Positions 1 to 8,773 of a DNA stretch of 64,000 bases are shown one piece after another (within the stretch, counting starts at the first letter, position 1; every line of letters begins with the position of its first letter). Source of the stretch: an uncultured Ferrimonas sp. GTDB taxonomy: Bacteria; Pseudomonadota; Gammaproteobacteria; Enterobacterales; Shewanellaceae. A program made the translations under genes and the position numbers. The stretch spans positions 1 through 64,000 of the forward strand of contig NZ_CANLCI010000003.1 of assembly GCF_947489035.1 (NCBI RefSeq), given 5' to 3'. The notes under the pieces were generated by a model, which did not search any database, had not been told where the DNA came from, and was given only the letters and a program-made list of their open reading frames with translations.

Positions 1-1
1 G

Positions 2-61
2 CCATCGAAGCTCGCCGCAGGCGACAATAGCTACCGCGCAGCAACGCCAACAGTTAACTAA
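2..61 (+). CDS. Possible C-terminal tail of an upstream gene (partial)
   Basis: Frame 2 is open from the window edge to a TAA at 59-61 and would encode about 19 residues ending in TPTVN. A strong intrinsic terminator follows ten bases later, which fits the end of a gene entering from the left. The stretch is too short to identify a family. The other two forward frames are either stopped early or run into the terminator, so this frame is the best guess only. Confidence 0.3.
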   Translation, partial: PSKLAAGDNSYRAATPTVN

Positions 62-70
62 TACACAGCC

Positions 71-103
71 AAAAAAAGCCCGCTCAAATGAGCGGGCTTT
101 TTT
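71..103. terminator. Bidirectional intrinsic terminator
   Basis: A GC-rich hairpin (AGCCCGCTCA / TGAGCGGGCT type arms around 77-98) is flanked by a run of A on the left and a run of T on the right, so it can end transcripts from both sides. On the minus strand it lies just beyond the two tRNA genes. On the plus strand it follows the stop codon at 59-61. Confidence 0.9.
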
Positions 104-108
104 GTGTT

Positions 109-184
109 TGGTGCGTCCTACTGGGCTTGAACCAGTGACATCCGCCATGTCATGACGGCGCTCTACCAACTGAGCTAAGGACGC
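109..184 (-). tRNA. tRNA-Val (GAC), copy 2
   Basis: Read on the minus strand, the 76-nt sequence folds into a full cloverleaf: acceptor GCGTCCT/AGGACGC, D stem GCTC/GAGC, anticodon stem CCGTC/GGCGG with loop ATGACAT, and T stem ACTGG/CCAGT with loop TTCAAGC. The anticodon is GAC, which reads valine GUC/GUU codons. The CCA end is encoded. It lies 47 bp downstream of an identical copy, and both are probably cut from one transcript that ends at the terminator at 71-103. Confidence 0.96.
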
Positions 185-231
185 GTTATTTATTGCATCA
201 ACAGGCCAAAGGCACATTGATTGAAGATAAT

Positions 232-307
232 TGGTGCGTCCTACTGGGCTTGAACCAGTGACATCCGCCATGTCATGACGGCGCTCTACCAACTGAGCTA
301 AGGACGC
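232..307 (-). tRNA. tRNA-Val (GAC), copy 1
   Basis: This 76-nt gene is identical to the one at 109-184, with the same cloverleaf, GAC anticodon and encoded CCA. It is the promoter-proximal copy of a two-gene tRNA transcript. Tandem tRNA-Val(GAC) genes also occur in E. coli (valV-valW). Confidence 0.96.
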
Positions 308-324
308 ACGTTGCTGCTAAGCAG

Positions 325-362
325 CGGTGGCTATATTAGAACGGCGGCTAAGTGAGTGGCAA
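325..362 (-). promoter_or_regulatory. Promoter of the tRNA-Val pair
   Basis: On the minus strand a TTGCCA -35 box (357-362) and a TAATAT -10 box (333-338) are separated by 18 bp, followed by a GC-rich discriminator. That arrangement is typical of stable-RNA promoters. The boxes were found by eye; no transcription start was mapped. Confidence 0.6.
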
Positions 363-403
363 GGGCAATTTGCCGCTGCGGCGCTCAACTGCTGTTACTT
401 TGC

Positions 404-1414
404 TCAACTGCGTGACATTGCGAAGCTTTTTCCATTTACCGAGGCATCACATTGCTGCAGCAGCTGCTGCCATGCGGTGGTGTGGGCACTGATTGCTTGC
501 TGGTATTGGCCGCGCAAACTTTGGGGTTCTTCGCTTAGGTAAAAGTGAAAATAGGGCAGATCCGGCCAGGGCGATAACAGTTGTTGCAGCGAGGGGGTGA
601 TGGTGCGATCCAAGCGTTGCAGTTGCGCCAGTTGTGGCTGGATCCGTTTGCCGTAGATCCGGTGCAAGATGTTGAACAAAATATCGAATTGCTTGGGGCT
701 GCAGCTGTTGGGATCCGCTTGTTGCAGTAACTCGGTGGCTTGGGTTAAGCCTTGTATCGATTCAATCATGGCGCGGTGCATCTGCCGCGGTTGTCGCTGC
801 TGGTGTAATACCGCCAGTTGTTGTTCCAGTTGGGCACTGGGTTGGGCAATGGTGCGTTGGCTGTCGGCCAACACCTGTTTTAGGGTGACTAGGCCGATCA
901 CCGCCTGCAGCAATTCCGGGTTGTGAGTGATGTTGGCGGGGGCACTGGCATCGAGGTTGTGCCAGATCTCATCAGAGAGCAACAGTAAGCGGGCGCTGTA
1001 GCTGGGCAAACGCTGCTGTTTGTTGGTTAACACTTGTTGGCGCAGTGCTACGCCGCTGTCGCTTAATTGGCTGGGATCGCATTTATGCAGCTGATAAGCC
1101 AATTGATGGTGGTAGATTAGCTGCTGTGACGGGGGAGCAACTTTGCCAAGCTGGGCATTATGCTCACCGATAAGCGCCATAACCCCGCAGGGTTTTAAGG
1201 CGTAGCTGTCCAGTAGTCCGTAGCGTTGTTGTTCCTGTGGCGCCAGTCGGTGGCGTTGGGGTTGTGCCGGTAGGGGTAAGGTGACCGCTGTGCGTTGGCG
1301 ATCCAGCACCCGTTCTAGCCGCGCAAGGTAGTCATCGTAATCAATCACACTGCGCTGGCAGCCGGCCAGCGCAGTTATCAACAGTAAGAGGGTAAGTTGC
1401 CTAAGCCACCACAT
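404..1414 (-). CDS. DUF3080 family lipoprotein
   Basis: A 336-residue protein begins with a lipoprotein signal (hydrophobic stretch then LAGC near residues 16-19), so it should be lipid-anchored in the envelope. The body contains GLLDSYALKPCGVMALIGEHN at about residues 66-85, which matches the conserved core I know from DUF3080 proteins of Shewanella and relatives. The rest is Gln/Leu-rich and probably helical. Its start overlaps the end of the MATE gene by 14 bp on the same strand, so the two are likely co-translated. No biochemical function is known to me for the family. Confidence 0.75.
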   Translation of the reverse strand: MWWLRQLTLLLLITALAGCQRSVIDYDDYLARLERVLDRQRTAVTLPLPAQPQRHRLAPQEQQRYGLLDSYALKPCGVMALIGEHNAQLGKVAPPSQQLIYHHQLAYQLHKCDPSQLSDSGVALRQQVLTNKQQRLPSYSARLLLLSDEIWHNLDASAPANITHNPELLQAVIGLVTLKQVLADSQRTIAQPSAQLEQQLAVLHQQRQPRQMHRAMIESIQGLTQATELLQQADPNSCSPKQFDILFNILHRIYGKRIQPQLAQLQRLDRTITPSLQQLLSPWPDLPYFHFYLSEEPQSLRGQYQQAISAHTTAWQQLLQQCDASVNGKSFAMSRS

Positions 1415-2750
1415 GCCGACGTTGTACCACCTTCAAGCGTGCAAACAGCATCACCGCGGCACTGCTTAATCCTGCGATAAAGCCAATCCAAAAACCGTGG
1501 GCACCCATCGCTGGTACCACTAAATCGGTTAAACCAAACAGATAACCGATGCTCATGCCGACAATCCAGTAGGCGGCGAATGAGATCCATAATAGCGGAA
1601 TGGTGTCTTTATAACCGCGTAAACAGGCGCTGGCGACCACTTGGATGGAATCGGAGATCTGGTAAATGGCGCACAGCAGCATCAATTCAACGGCCAGCGT
1701 GAGTACCATCTGATCGTTACTGTATAGATCGGCGATCCGCGTGGCGCCAATCACGGTGATTGCTGCGGTAATGGCCGCAACCACGATGCCCATTATCATG
1801 CCAATCTTGGCGACCATCGCCGCGATGTGCGGCTTTCCTTGGCCTAAGTAATAGCCGATGCGGATGGTCACGGCAATCCCGATTGACAGCGGAATGATAA
1901 AGATCAGACTGGAAAAGTTGGCGGCCACTTGGTGTCCTGCCACTTCAATGGCGCCAAGCGGGGCGATCATCACGGCCACAAAGGCAAACAGAGTCACTTC
2001 AAAGAAAATCGCCAAGGCCACGGGCAGTCCCAGTTTCCACAGCATTTTTTGTTGCTGCCAGTCGATCTTGCCAAATTGTTTGTGCAGCTGGTAATGGCCA
2101 AAGCGTTTGCCCCACAGCACGTAGGCACACATCATCAGTGCCATTGCCCAAAACACAATGGCGGTGGCAACGCCACAACCGGCACCGCCCATGGCTGGGG
2201 CGCCAAGGTGACCATTAATAAAGACGTAGTTGGCGGGAATATTGATCAGCAACCCAATGAAGCCGATAACCATGGATGGTTTGGTCCACGACAATCCTTC
2301 GGTGAAACTGCGTACCACCATAAACAGCAAAAATGCGGGCGCGCCCCATAAGATGGCGTCGATGTAGCCGGTGGTCAGGCTTTGCAATTTAGGCTCTAAA
2401 TCCATTTGATTCAGTACCCAAGTGGCGTTGGTTAAAATCAACATGGCGGCCACCGAACACACAGTGGCAAGGTACAGCATCTGATGCACCAATGGCCGCA
2501 GCTTTTGCTGTTGTTGCGCGCCGTGATATTGGGCAATTAGGGCAGGGGTTGCCATCAAGATCCCAGCAAACAATAAGATGGTGGGTAACCAGATGCTGGT
2601 GCCAACAGCAACCGCCGCCATATCAGCCGCGCTGATCTGCCCAGCCATTACAGTATCGATAAAACCCATCATGGTTTGCGCGATCTGCGCCGCTAAAACG
2701 GGCAGCGCCAGTTGCACCAGTTTTTTGACTTGATAGCCAGAGTTATGCAT
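1401..2750 (-). CDS. mdtK: MATE family multidrug/Na+ antiporter (MdtK/NorM-like)
   Basis: This 449-residue integral membrane protein has the MATE layout of about twelve membrane helices in two homologous halves. The first helix region contains PVLAAQIAQTMMGFIDTVMAG (about 14-35), a hallmark of NorM/MdtK. The family exports cationic drugs, with Na+ or H+ flowing inward. It is divergent from ribE with only 45 bp between, the same neighbourhood as mdtK-ribE in E. coli, which supports the symbol. No strong Shine-Dalgarno is visible before the ATG. It overlaps the downstream DUF3080 gene. Confidence 0.88.
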   Translation of the reverse strand: MHNSGYQVKKLVQLALPVLAAQIAQTMMGFIDTVMAGQISAADMAAVAVGTSIWLPTILLFAGILMATPALIAQYHGAQQQQKLRPLVHQMLYLATVCSVAAMLILTNATWVLNQMDLEPKLQSLTTGYIDAILWGAPAFLLFMVVRSFTEGLSWTKPSMVIGFIGLLINIPANYVFINGHLGAPAMGGAGCGVATAIVFWAMALMMCAYVLWGKRFGHYQLHKQFGKIDWQQQKMLWKLGLPVALAIFFEVTLFAFVAVMIAPLGAIEVAGHQVAANFSSLIFIIPLSIGIAVTIRIGYYLGQGKPHIAAMVAKIGMIMGIVVAAITAAITVIGATRIADLYSNDQMVLTLAVELMLLCAIYQISDSIQVVASACLRGYKDTIPLLWISFAAYWIVGMSIGYLFGLTDLVVPAMGAHGFWIGFIAGLSSAAVMLFARLKVVQRRHVVA

Positions 2751-2795
2751 TTTGTACAGCCATTCTAATTGTCGTTAAGTAGTTCGAGATAATTT

Positions 2796-3410
2796 ATGTT
2801 TACAGGCATCGTGCAAACCTGCGCTCCGGTCGTGGAGATCATTGAAAAACCACAGTTGCGAACCTTGGTGGTGTCGTTACCAAAGGGGTTATGTGAAAAC
2901 CTAGAGATAGGTGCCAGCGTCGCCAATAACGGCGTGTGCTTAACGGTGACGGAGTTGCGCGATAATAAGGTGTTTTTCGACGTGATGGAAGAAACGTTGA
3001 ACAAGACCAACCTGATCAATTTGCAGGTTGGGGATCCGGTTAACATTGAGCGTTCGTTGGTGTTTGGTAAAGAGATTGGCGGCCACCTTGTTTCAGGCCA
3101 TGTGCACACCATGGCCACCCTAACCGAATTGGAGCAAACCGCCACCAACTGCCGCATGCGACTGCAACTGCCGCCACAGTGGATGAAGTACATTTTGCAT
3201 AAAGGCTTTGTTGGTATTGATGGTTGTAGCCTCACCGTTGGCGACACCTTCAGTGATGGTTTTGAACTGCACTTGATCCCCGAAACGCTGCGCTTAACTA
3301 ACCTGTCGGAACGCCAACTTGGCGATCAACTCAACATCGAAATTGACAGCCAAACCCAAACGATTGTGGATACGGTTGAGCGGGTGTTGGCAGCGAAGCA
3401 ATTGGGTTAA
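2796..3410 (+). CDS. ribE: Riboflavin synthase, alpha chain
   Basis: The 204-residue protein catalyses the last step of riboflavin synthesis, dismutation of two 6,7-dimethyl-8-ribityllumazine molecules. It opens with the diagnostic MFTGIVQ, and has two lumazine-binding repeats (about 1-97 and 98-195), each with its own GHLVSGHV or GIDGCSLTV-type motif. Length is normal for the family. The gene stands alone, divergent from mdtK. I see no FMN riboswitch in the 45-bp spacer, so its promoter must lie partly inside mdtK. Confidence 0.95.
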   Translation: MFTGIVQTCAPVVEIIEKPQLRTLVVSLPKGLCENLEIGASVANNGVCLTVTELRDNKVFFDVMEETLNKTNLINLQVGDPVNIERSLVFGKEIGGHLVSGHVHTMATLTELEQTATNCRMRLQLPPQWMKYILHKGFVGIDGCSLTVGDTFSDGFELHLIPETLRLTNLSERQLGDQLNIEIDSQTQTIVDTVERVLAAKQLG

Positions 3411-3428
3411 ATCCACAAGTTAGGAGCT

Positions 3429-3635
3429 TTAGTAGTATTGCTCATCATCGGCATCAACAAATAACCGCATTAGTTGGTGCTGATCATCAATTTGCACCCG
3501 CAAGTTGATGGCATTACAACAAACGGTGCAATCGTCAATAAACTGCAATTCTCCGCCACTGGTATCAAAGGCAACCCGAGTTTGGGCACCACAGTGGGGG
3601 CAACTGATGTCGTGAACCTGGCTGCCAAGTTTCAT
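3429..3635 (-). CDS. CPxCG motif cysteine-rich small protein
   Basis: A 68-residue protein carries CPHCG near residue 13 and CTVCC near residue 37, four cysteines spaced like a zinc ribbon. It belongs to the widespread CPxCG motif-containing proteins of unknown role. It sits 3 bp downstream of the SDR gene on the same strand and is probably in one operon with it. The acidic, tyrosine-ending C-terminus has no recognised motif. Confidence 0.8.
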   Translation of the reverse strand: MKLGSQVHDISCPHCGAQTRVAFDTSGGELQFIDDCTVCCNAINLRVQIDDQHQLMRLFVDADDEQYY

Positions 3636-3638
3636 CGG

Positions 3639-4397
3639 TTAGGCTCCGGTTAATGCGCCGAGGGAGCGGCCTCCATCAACGGCGAGGATCTGGCCGGTTA
3701 TATAGGGCGCATCATCGGCCAGAAATACGATGGTCTTGGCGATATCATCCACATCACCAAGCTGCCCCAGTGGCACCTGTGCTAGTACCTGTTGCTGTGT
3801 GCTGGTACTGGGGGGCTGATCCGGCCATAAAATCGCACCGGGGGCGACCCCATTCACTCGCACTGTTGGTGCCAGTTCCAGCGCTAACGATTTTGTCATC
3901 ATCATTAACGCGGCCTTGGCCATGCAGTATAGCGTGTGCTGTTTCAGCGGGGTGCTGGCGTGCACATCAATTAAATTAATAATGGCACCGCGGTGCTGAC
4001 TTAAGGTGGGTTGCAAGGCTTGGCTTAACAGCAGCGGTGCCTTCATGTTGCTGCCAACCAAGTCGTGCCAATGGTGTTCGCTAATTTCCCCAATGGGGGT
4101 GGGATAAAAGCTGGACGCGTTATTTACCAACACATCGATGCGGCCAAACTGTGATAACGCCTGCCGTGCCAACAGGGTAGCCCCATGCTCGGCATTCAGA
4201 TCTTGCTGGATCACCACCGAACTGTGAGCGCGGCGGCGATTAAGTTGCTCGGCAAGATCGTTGGCGTCCTCCAAGGCGTGGCGGCAGTGAATGATGGTGT
4301 GGTAACCACGCCGATGAAACGCGCGAATCGTGGCAGCGCCAACCCGTTTGGCGCTGCCGGTGATCAAAACCACCTTGGGGTTATCGTTGTGGCTCAC
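3639..4397 (-). CDS. Short-chain dehydrogenase, pteridine reductase-like (FolM type)
   Basis: A classical SDR of about 252 residues. The N-terminal nucleotide site reads TGSAKRVG; the TGxxxR form is typical of pteridine reductases rather than the usual TGxxxGxG. NNASSF and the catalytic pair Y-x-x-x-K (LYCMAKAAL, about residue 160) are present, and the C-terminus has the VNGVAPG and DGG motifs. FolM-type enzymes reduce dihydromonapterin or dihydrofolate with NADPH; that assignment here is by similarity only. I place the start at the GTG at 4397 because an AGGA sequence lies 8 bp upstream, whereas the frame stays open to 4445 without a good site. It overlaps the kinase stop by 17 bp. Confidence 0.75.
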   Translation of the reverse strand: MSHNDNPKVVLITGSAKRVGAATIRAFHRRGYHTIIHCRHALEDANDLAEQLNRRRAHSSVVIQQDLNAEHGATLLARQALSQFGRIDVLVNNASSFYPTPIGEISEHHWHDLVGSNMKAPLLLSQALQPTLSQHRGAIINLIDVHASTPLKQHTLYCMAKAALMMMTKSLALELAPTVRVNGVAPGAILWPDQPPSTSTQQQVLAQVPLGQLGDVDDIAKTIVFLADDAPYITGQILAVDGGRSLGALTGA

Positions 4398-5253
4398 AAA
4401 ACTGTTCCTGTAATAGCGCTTGGCACTGCTGCAAGTAGCTGCCACCGAAGAGGTTCAAATGGTTTAGCAGATGATAGAGCTGGTAGATCGGTTTGCGCTG
4501 CTGATAGCCATTGGGTAACGGCCATTCAGCTTGATAGCCATGATAGAAATCGGCGGGCAGGGGGCTGAACAGCTCGGTCATGGCCAAATCGGTTTCGCGA
4601 TCCCCATAGTAGCTAGCGGGATCAAACAGCACCCCAGTTCCATCGACAAAGGCCATGTTGCCACGCCAGAGATCCCCATGCAGTAACGATGCTTGTGGTT
4701 TGTGGCCACGCAGTTTTTCTGCGCACGCTTCAACCCAATGTTCGCAGTTGCCCAGATTATGGCCATGTTCCTGCGCCAATTTTAATTGCCAGCCGATGCG
4801 TTGTTCCGCAAAGAATTCGGCCCAGTTACTTTGCCAGCGGTTTGGCTGCACTGTGGTGCCGATGAAGTTGTCTTCGTCAAAACCGTATTGGGACTGACAG
4901 TGGTTGCGGTGTAAGCGCGCGAGATCTTGCCCAAACTGGTACCACTGAGCGTTGCTGCCATTGCCCAGCTCTAAATACTCCAGCGCGATAAAAGCATGAT
5001 GGGCGGTGGTACCAGTGGTGATCACTTCTGGAATGACTAACCCCGGCTCGCGCCGTAACAGCGTTAATGCACGAGCTTCAGAGGTGAACATCTCTGCCTT
5101 GTGCTTGTCGTTGTATTTCACGAATAAAGAACAGTGATGATCGGCGATCTTATACGCGTGATGAATATCGCCGCCACTGATACTGAGCTTGTCGTTGATT
5201 TGAAACTCACGTCCAAGTGCATCAGATACTTGCAACCCGATTGCGTTCCACAT
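4381..5253 (-). CDS. yniA: Fructosamine/ketosamine kinase family protein
   Basis: The 290-residue protein belongs to the aminoglycoside-phosphotransferase-like kinases that phosphorylate fructosamine or ribulosamine on glycated proteins and so help remove the sugar. The catalytic loop LLHGDLWRGN (about residue 190) and the metal-binding DPASYYGDRETDLAM segment that follows are both intact. Divergent from thrS, as yniA is found close to thrS in E. coli. It is first in a likely three-gene operon with the SDR and CPxCG genes. Confidence 0.88.
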   Translation of the reverse strand: MWNAIGLQVSDALGREFQINDKLSISGGDIHHAYKIADHHCSLFVKYNDKHKAEMFTSEARALTLLRREPGLVIPEVITTGTTAHHAFIALEYLELGNGSNAQWYQFGQDLARLHRNHCQSQYGFDEDNFIGTTVQPNRWQSNWAEFFAEQRIGWQLKLAQEHGHNLGNCEHWVEACAEKLRGHKPQASLLHGDLWRGNMAFVDGTGVLFDPASYYGDRETDLAMTELFSPLPADFYHGYQAEWPLPNGYQQRKPIYQLYHLLNHLNLFGGSYLQQCQALLQEQFCEPQR

Positions 5254-5501
5254 AGCAGAAACCTCCGTGCGTGCTTAGCTGTCTTGGTTTTATCATAATC
5301 GGTGTTAAAACAAACCCGATTTGCACAACATTTGTCTTAAAATTTAGCAAAATGGGCGGGCGAACTAGACAATAGTAGGTGCTGTGCTTGTTGATTCTGT
5401 TTTTCATCAGTAAACTTTGACGATTCGCGGTGGTTAGCTGGCTTTGGTAAGGCCCAGAACCCGGCGAATAAGACAGTCAAACATCCCCTTTTATCACTCA
5501 T

Positions 5502-5522
5502 GTGGCCCTTGGTATGGGTCAC
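5502..5522 (+). promoter_or_regulatory. thrS translational operator hairpin mimicking the tRNA-Thr anticodon arm
   Basis: A 7-bp stem (GTGGCCC / GGGTCAC, one G-U pair) closes a 7-nt loop TTGGTAT. In tRNA numbering the loop has U at position 33 and GGU at 34-36, a threonine anticodon, with A at 37. It ends 7 nt before the GGAG Shine-Dalgarno of thrS. In E. coli, threonyl-tRNA synthetase represses its own mRNA by binding a similar anticodon-like hairpin just upstream of the start. The fold is seen in the sequence; autoregulation is inferred. Confidence 0.75.
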
Positions 5523-5539
5523 CACTGATGGAGTTAATC

Positions 5540-7468
5540 ATGCCGATTATTACCCTTCCTGACGGTAGTCAGCGTCAATACGACAACGCCTTAACCGTAA
5601 TGGATGTCGCCAAAGACATCGCCACCAGCCTCGGCAAAGCCTGCTTGGCCGGTCGCATTGATGGTCAGCGCGTTGACGCCTGCGAACTGATTGAAAAAGA
5701 CGTATCGCTGGAGATCATCACCACGCGTGATGACGACGGTTTAGAGATCATCCGCCACTCTTGTGCCCACCTTATCGGCCATGCCGTTAAGCAGCTGTGG
5801 CCGGAAGCGAAAATGGCGATTGGTCCTACCATCGACAACGGTTTCTACTACGACATCGATCTGGAACATCGTTTAACCGATGAAGATCTGGAAGCGCTTG
5901 AAAAACGCATGAAGGAGTTGGCCAAAACCAACTACGACGTGATCAAGAAAACCGTAAGCTGGCAGGAAGCTCGGGACGCCTTTGAAGCCCGTGGCGAAAC
6001 CTACAAAATGGAGATCTTGGATGAGAACGTCAGTAAAGACGACCGTCCGGGTCTGTACCACCACGAAGAGTACTTCGACATGTGTCGTGGTCCTCACGTA
6101 CCGAACATGCGCCACTGTCAGCATTTCAAGCTGATGAGCGTAGCCGGTGCTTACTGGCGTGGTAACTCCGACAACAAGATGCTGCAACGCATCTACGGCA
6201 CCGCATGGGGCGACAAAAAGCAACTGAAAGCTTATTTGAATCGTCTGGCTGAGGCTGCCAAGCGTGATCACCGTAAAATCGGTAAAGCGCAGGATCTGTT
6301 CCATTGGCAAGAAGAAGCCCCAGGCATGGTGTTCTGGCATAACGACGGCTGGAACATCTACCTAGAGCTGGAAAAGTTCGTGCGTCAAAAGCTGGGCCAG
6401 TACCAGTACGACGAAGTAAAGGGTCCATTGATGATGGATCGCGCGTTGTGGGAGCGCTCAGGTCACTGGGACAAATACGCCGACAACATGTTTACTACCA
6501 CGTCTGAAAAGCGTGAGTACGCGATTAAGCCGATGAACTGCCCAGGCCACGTACAGATCTTTAACCAAGGGTTGAAGTCTTACCGTGATCTGCCGCTGCG
6601 CATGGCAGAATTTGGTTGCTGTCACCGCAACGAACCGTCAGGCGCACTGCATGGTTTGATGCGCGTTCGTGGTTTCACCCAAGACGACGCCCACATTTTC
6701 TGTACCGAAGAACAGGTACAGGCAGAAGTGACCGACTGCATCAAGATGGTGTTTGATACTTACAGCACCTTCGGCTTCAATGAAATCGCAGTGAAACTGT
6801 CGACTCGCCCTGAACAGCGTGTTGGTTCTGACGAAATGTGGGATCGTGCCGAACAAGGCTTGATTGACGCACTGGAGTCAAACGATATTCAGTACGAGCT
6901 GCTGCCTGGCGAGGGTGCCTTCTACGGCCCTAAGATTGAATTCACTCTGCATGATTGTCTTGACCGTGCATGGCAGTGTGGTACCGTGCAGCTCGATTTC
7001 GCACTACCAGAACGTCTGGGCGCAACTTACGTTGCCGAAGACAACAGCCGTAAGATCCCGGTGATGATCCACCGTGCGATTTTGGGTTCGCTGGAACGCT
7101 TCATTGGTATTTTGATTGAGGAGTTTGCTGGCAAGTTACCGACTTGGCTGTGCCCGACTCAAGTTCAAGTAATGAACATCACTGATAATCAGGCCGATTA
7201 TGTGCGTGAAGTCGTAGAATTACTGAACAAACAGAACATTCGTGCCAAAGCCGACTTGAGAAACGAGAAGATTGGCTTTAAAATCCGCGAACACACTTTG
7301 AAGCGAGTCCCATATCTCGTGGTCTGTGGAGACCAAGAGATGGAAAATGGTGAAGTCGCAATTCGTACAAGAAATGGTGTTGACCTAGGAAAGATGACCA
7401 TCGCGCAGTTTGCCGAGGCGGTTTCCCAAGAGGTTAATACCCGTAGTCTTAATATGCTGGAGGAATAA
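5540..7468 (+). CDS. thrS: Threonine-tRNA ligase
   Basis: The protein is 642 residues, the same length as E. coli ThrS, and aligns with it end to end. An N-terminal TGS domain (1-61) and the editing domain with [10 protein letters not shown] near 73 come first. Then follow the class II catalytic core with MNCPGH (zinc ligand Cys about 334) and FRYRNEPS-type motif 2 ([12 protein letters not shown]), and a C-terminal anticodon-binding domain. The frame is open back to 5444, but the ATG at 5540 has GGAG 6 nt upstream and gives the family N-terminus [11 protein letters not shown]. First gene of the thrS-infC-rpmI-rplT operon. Confidence 0.98.
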   Translation: MPIITLPDGSQRQYDNALTVMDVAKDIATSLGKACLAGRIDGQRVDACELIEKDVSLEIITTRDDDGLEIIRHSCAHLIGHAVKQLWPEAKMAIGPTIDNGFYYDIDLEHRLTDEDLEALEKRMKELAKTNYDVIKKTVSWQEARDAFEARGETYKMEILDENVSKDDRPGLYHHEEYFDMCRGPHVPNMRHCQHFKLMSVAGAYWRGNSDNKMLQRIYGTAWGDKKQLKAYLNRLAEAAKRDHRKIGKAQDLFHWQEEAPGMVFWHNDGWNIYLELEKFVRQKLGQYQYDEVKGPLMMDRALWERSGHWDKYADNMFTTTSEKREYAIKPMNCPGHVQIFNQGLKSYRDLPLRMAEFGCCHRNEPSGALHGLMRVRGFTQDDAHIFCTEEQVQAEVTDCIKMVFDTYSTFGFNEIAVKLSTRPEQRVGSDEMWDRAEQGLIDALESNDIQYELLPGEGAFYGPKIEFTLHDCLDRAWQCGTVQLDFALPERLGATYVAEDNSRKIPVMIHRAILGSLERFIGILIEEFAGKLPTWLCPTQVQVMNITDNQADYVREVVELLNKQNIRAKADLRNEKIGFKIREHTLKRVPYLVVCGDQEMENGEVAIRTRNGVDLGKMTIAQFAEAVSQEVNTRSLNMLEE

Positions 7469-7471
7469 GCG

Positions 7472-8017
7472 ATTAAAGGCGGAAAGAAACAAGCTCCTTT
7501 AAGTAAGGACCGTAACCGTATCAACGGCGAAATTCGCGCACGCGAAGTACGTCTGATTAATGCGGAAGGCGAGCAAGCTGGCATCCAAACTTTGGATGTT
7601 GCTTTAAAAATGGCCGCAGGCGCAGACCTCGACTTAGTTGAGATCAGCCCGAATGCTGAGCCACCAGTATGCCGCATCATGGATTACGGTAAATTCTTGT
7701 ACGAAAAGAGTAAAGCTGCTAACGAACAGCGCAAGAAAACCAAACAGATTCAGGTTAAGGAAGTTAAATTCCGTCCTGGGACTGATGTAGGCGATTATCA
7801 GGTAAAACTACGCAACCTGACTCGCTTCTTGGAAGAAGGGGACAAAGTGAAATGTACACTTCGTTTCCGTGGTCGCGAAATGGCGCACCAACAATTGGGT
7901 TTTGACCTGTTAAATCGTATTAAAGACGATGTAGCAGAGATTGCTCAAGTTGAAGCTTTCCCGAAAATGGAAGGTCGCCAAGCCATTATGGTTATCGCAC
8001 CTAAAAAGAAACAGTAA
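7472..8017 (+). CDS. infC: Translation initiation factor IF-3 (AUU start)
   Basis: The 181-residue protein matches IF-3 throughout, with [10 protein letters not shown] near the start, [17 protein letters not shown] at the domain junction, and a C-terminal APKKKQ. The reading frame begins at ATT 7472-7474, 3 bp after the thrS stop and 8 nt after a strong GGAGG. The ATT gives the family N-terminus (M)KGGKK. A TTG at 7592 is in frame but would delete 40 conserved residues. An AUU start is the known device by which IF-3 represses its own translation, because IF-3 discriminates against non-AUG starts. Confidence 0.97.
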   Translation: MKGGKKQAPLSKDRNRINGEIRAREVRLINAEGEQAGIQTLDVALKMAAGADLDLVEISPNAEPPVCRIMDYGKFLYEKSKAANEQRKKTKQIQVKEVKFRPGTDVGDYQVKLRNLTRFLEEGDKVKCTLRFRGREMAHQQLGFDLLNRIKDDVAEIAQVEAFPKMEGRQAIMVIAPKKKQ

Positions 8018-8038
8018 GAGCCTACAAGTAGTAAAGCC

Positions 8039-8066
8039 AGCCGGGGCTTAGGTCTCGGCTGTTTTT
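8039..8066 (+). terminator. Hairpin with U-run between infC and rpmI (possible attenuator)
   Basis: The arms AGCCGGGG... and ...CTCGGCT (8039-8060) form an imperfect hairpin followed by GTTTTT. It lies inside the operon between infC and rpmI. It could reduce read-through into the ribosomal protein genes, or take part in the L20 feedback known for this operon. The sequence alone does not decide between these. Confidence 0.6.
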
Positions 8067-8110
8067 ATTCGCCTTACAGTTCATTAACTTAACAATGCGG
8101 AGTTTCTTCA

Positions 8111-8308
8111 ATGCCGAAGATGAAATCCAATAAAGGTGCTGCAAAGCGCTTTAAAAAAACCGCTTCTGGTGGTTTTAAGCGCAAGCAATCACACCTGCGC
8201 CACATCCTGACCAAGAAATCCACTAAGCGTAAGCGCCATCTGCGTGCTGGCGCAATGGTTGCTAAAACCGACGTGGCTTCCGTGCAGCGCATGCTGCCGT
8301 ACGCATAA
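8111..8308 (+). CDS. rpmI: 50S ribosomal protein bL35
   Basis: The 65-residue, strongly basic protein starts [17 protein letters not shown] and ends in MLPYA, the standard form of bL35 at the standard length. It sits between infC and rplT as in most bacteria. Its translation is probably coupled to rplT 23 bp downstream. Confidence 0.98.
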   Translation: MPKMKSNKGAAKRFKKTASGGFKRKQSHLRHILTKKSTKRKRHLRAGAMVAKTDVASVQRMLPYA

Positions 8309-8328
8309 TTGACTGGTCTAGGAGTTAA

Positions 8329-8691
<363 letters not shown>

Positions 8692-8733
8692 GTATTGCCC
8701 CTTGGGGTGATAACTTAGTTATCCAAATGAAAG

Positions 8734-8761
8734 AGGGAAGCTCATTGAGCTTCCCTTTTTT
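8734..8761. terminator. Terminator after rplT
   Basis: A 10-bp perfect stem (AGGGAAGCTC / GAGCTTCCCT) with a 3-nt loop is followed by six T on the plus strand. It ends the thrS operon. The convergent DUF1853 gene stops 13 bp further on, but there is no matching A-run on the left, so it acts mainly on the plus strand. Confidence 0.92.
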
Positions 8762-8773
8762 ATTGCCTGAAAT

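Noticed and set aside
2751..2795. FMN riboswitch before ribE
   Set aside because: The spacer is only 45 bp and has none of the conserved RFN elements.
2765..3247. A 160-codon open frame on the minus strand
   Set aside because: It is antisense to ribE, whose protein is unmistakable, and has no ribosome-binding site.
5444..5539. N-terminal extension of thrS
   Set aside because: The frame is open, but this stretch forms the leader hairpin and precedes the GGAG and the conserved MPIITLPDG start.
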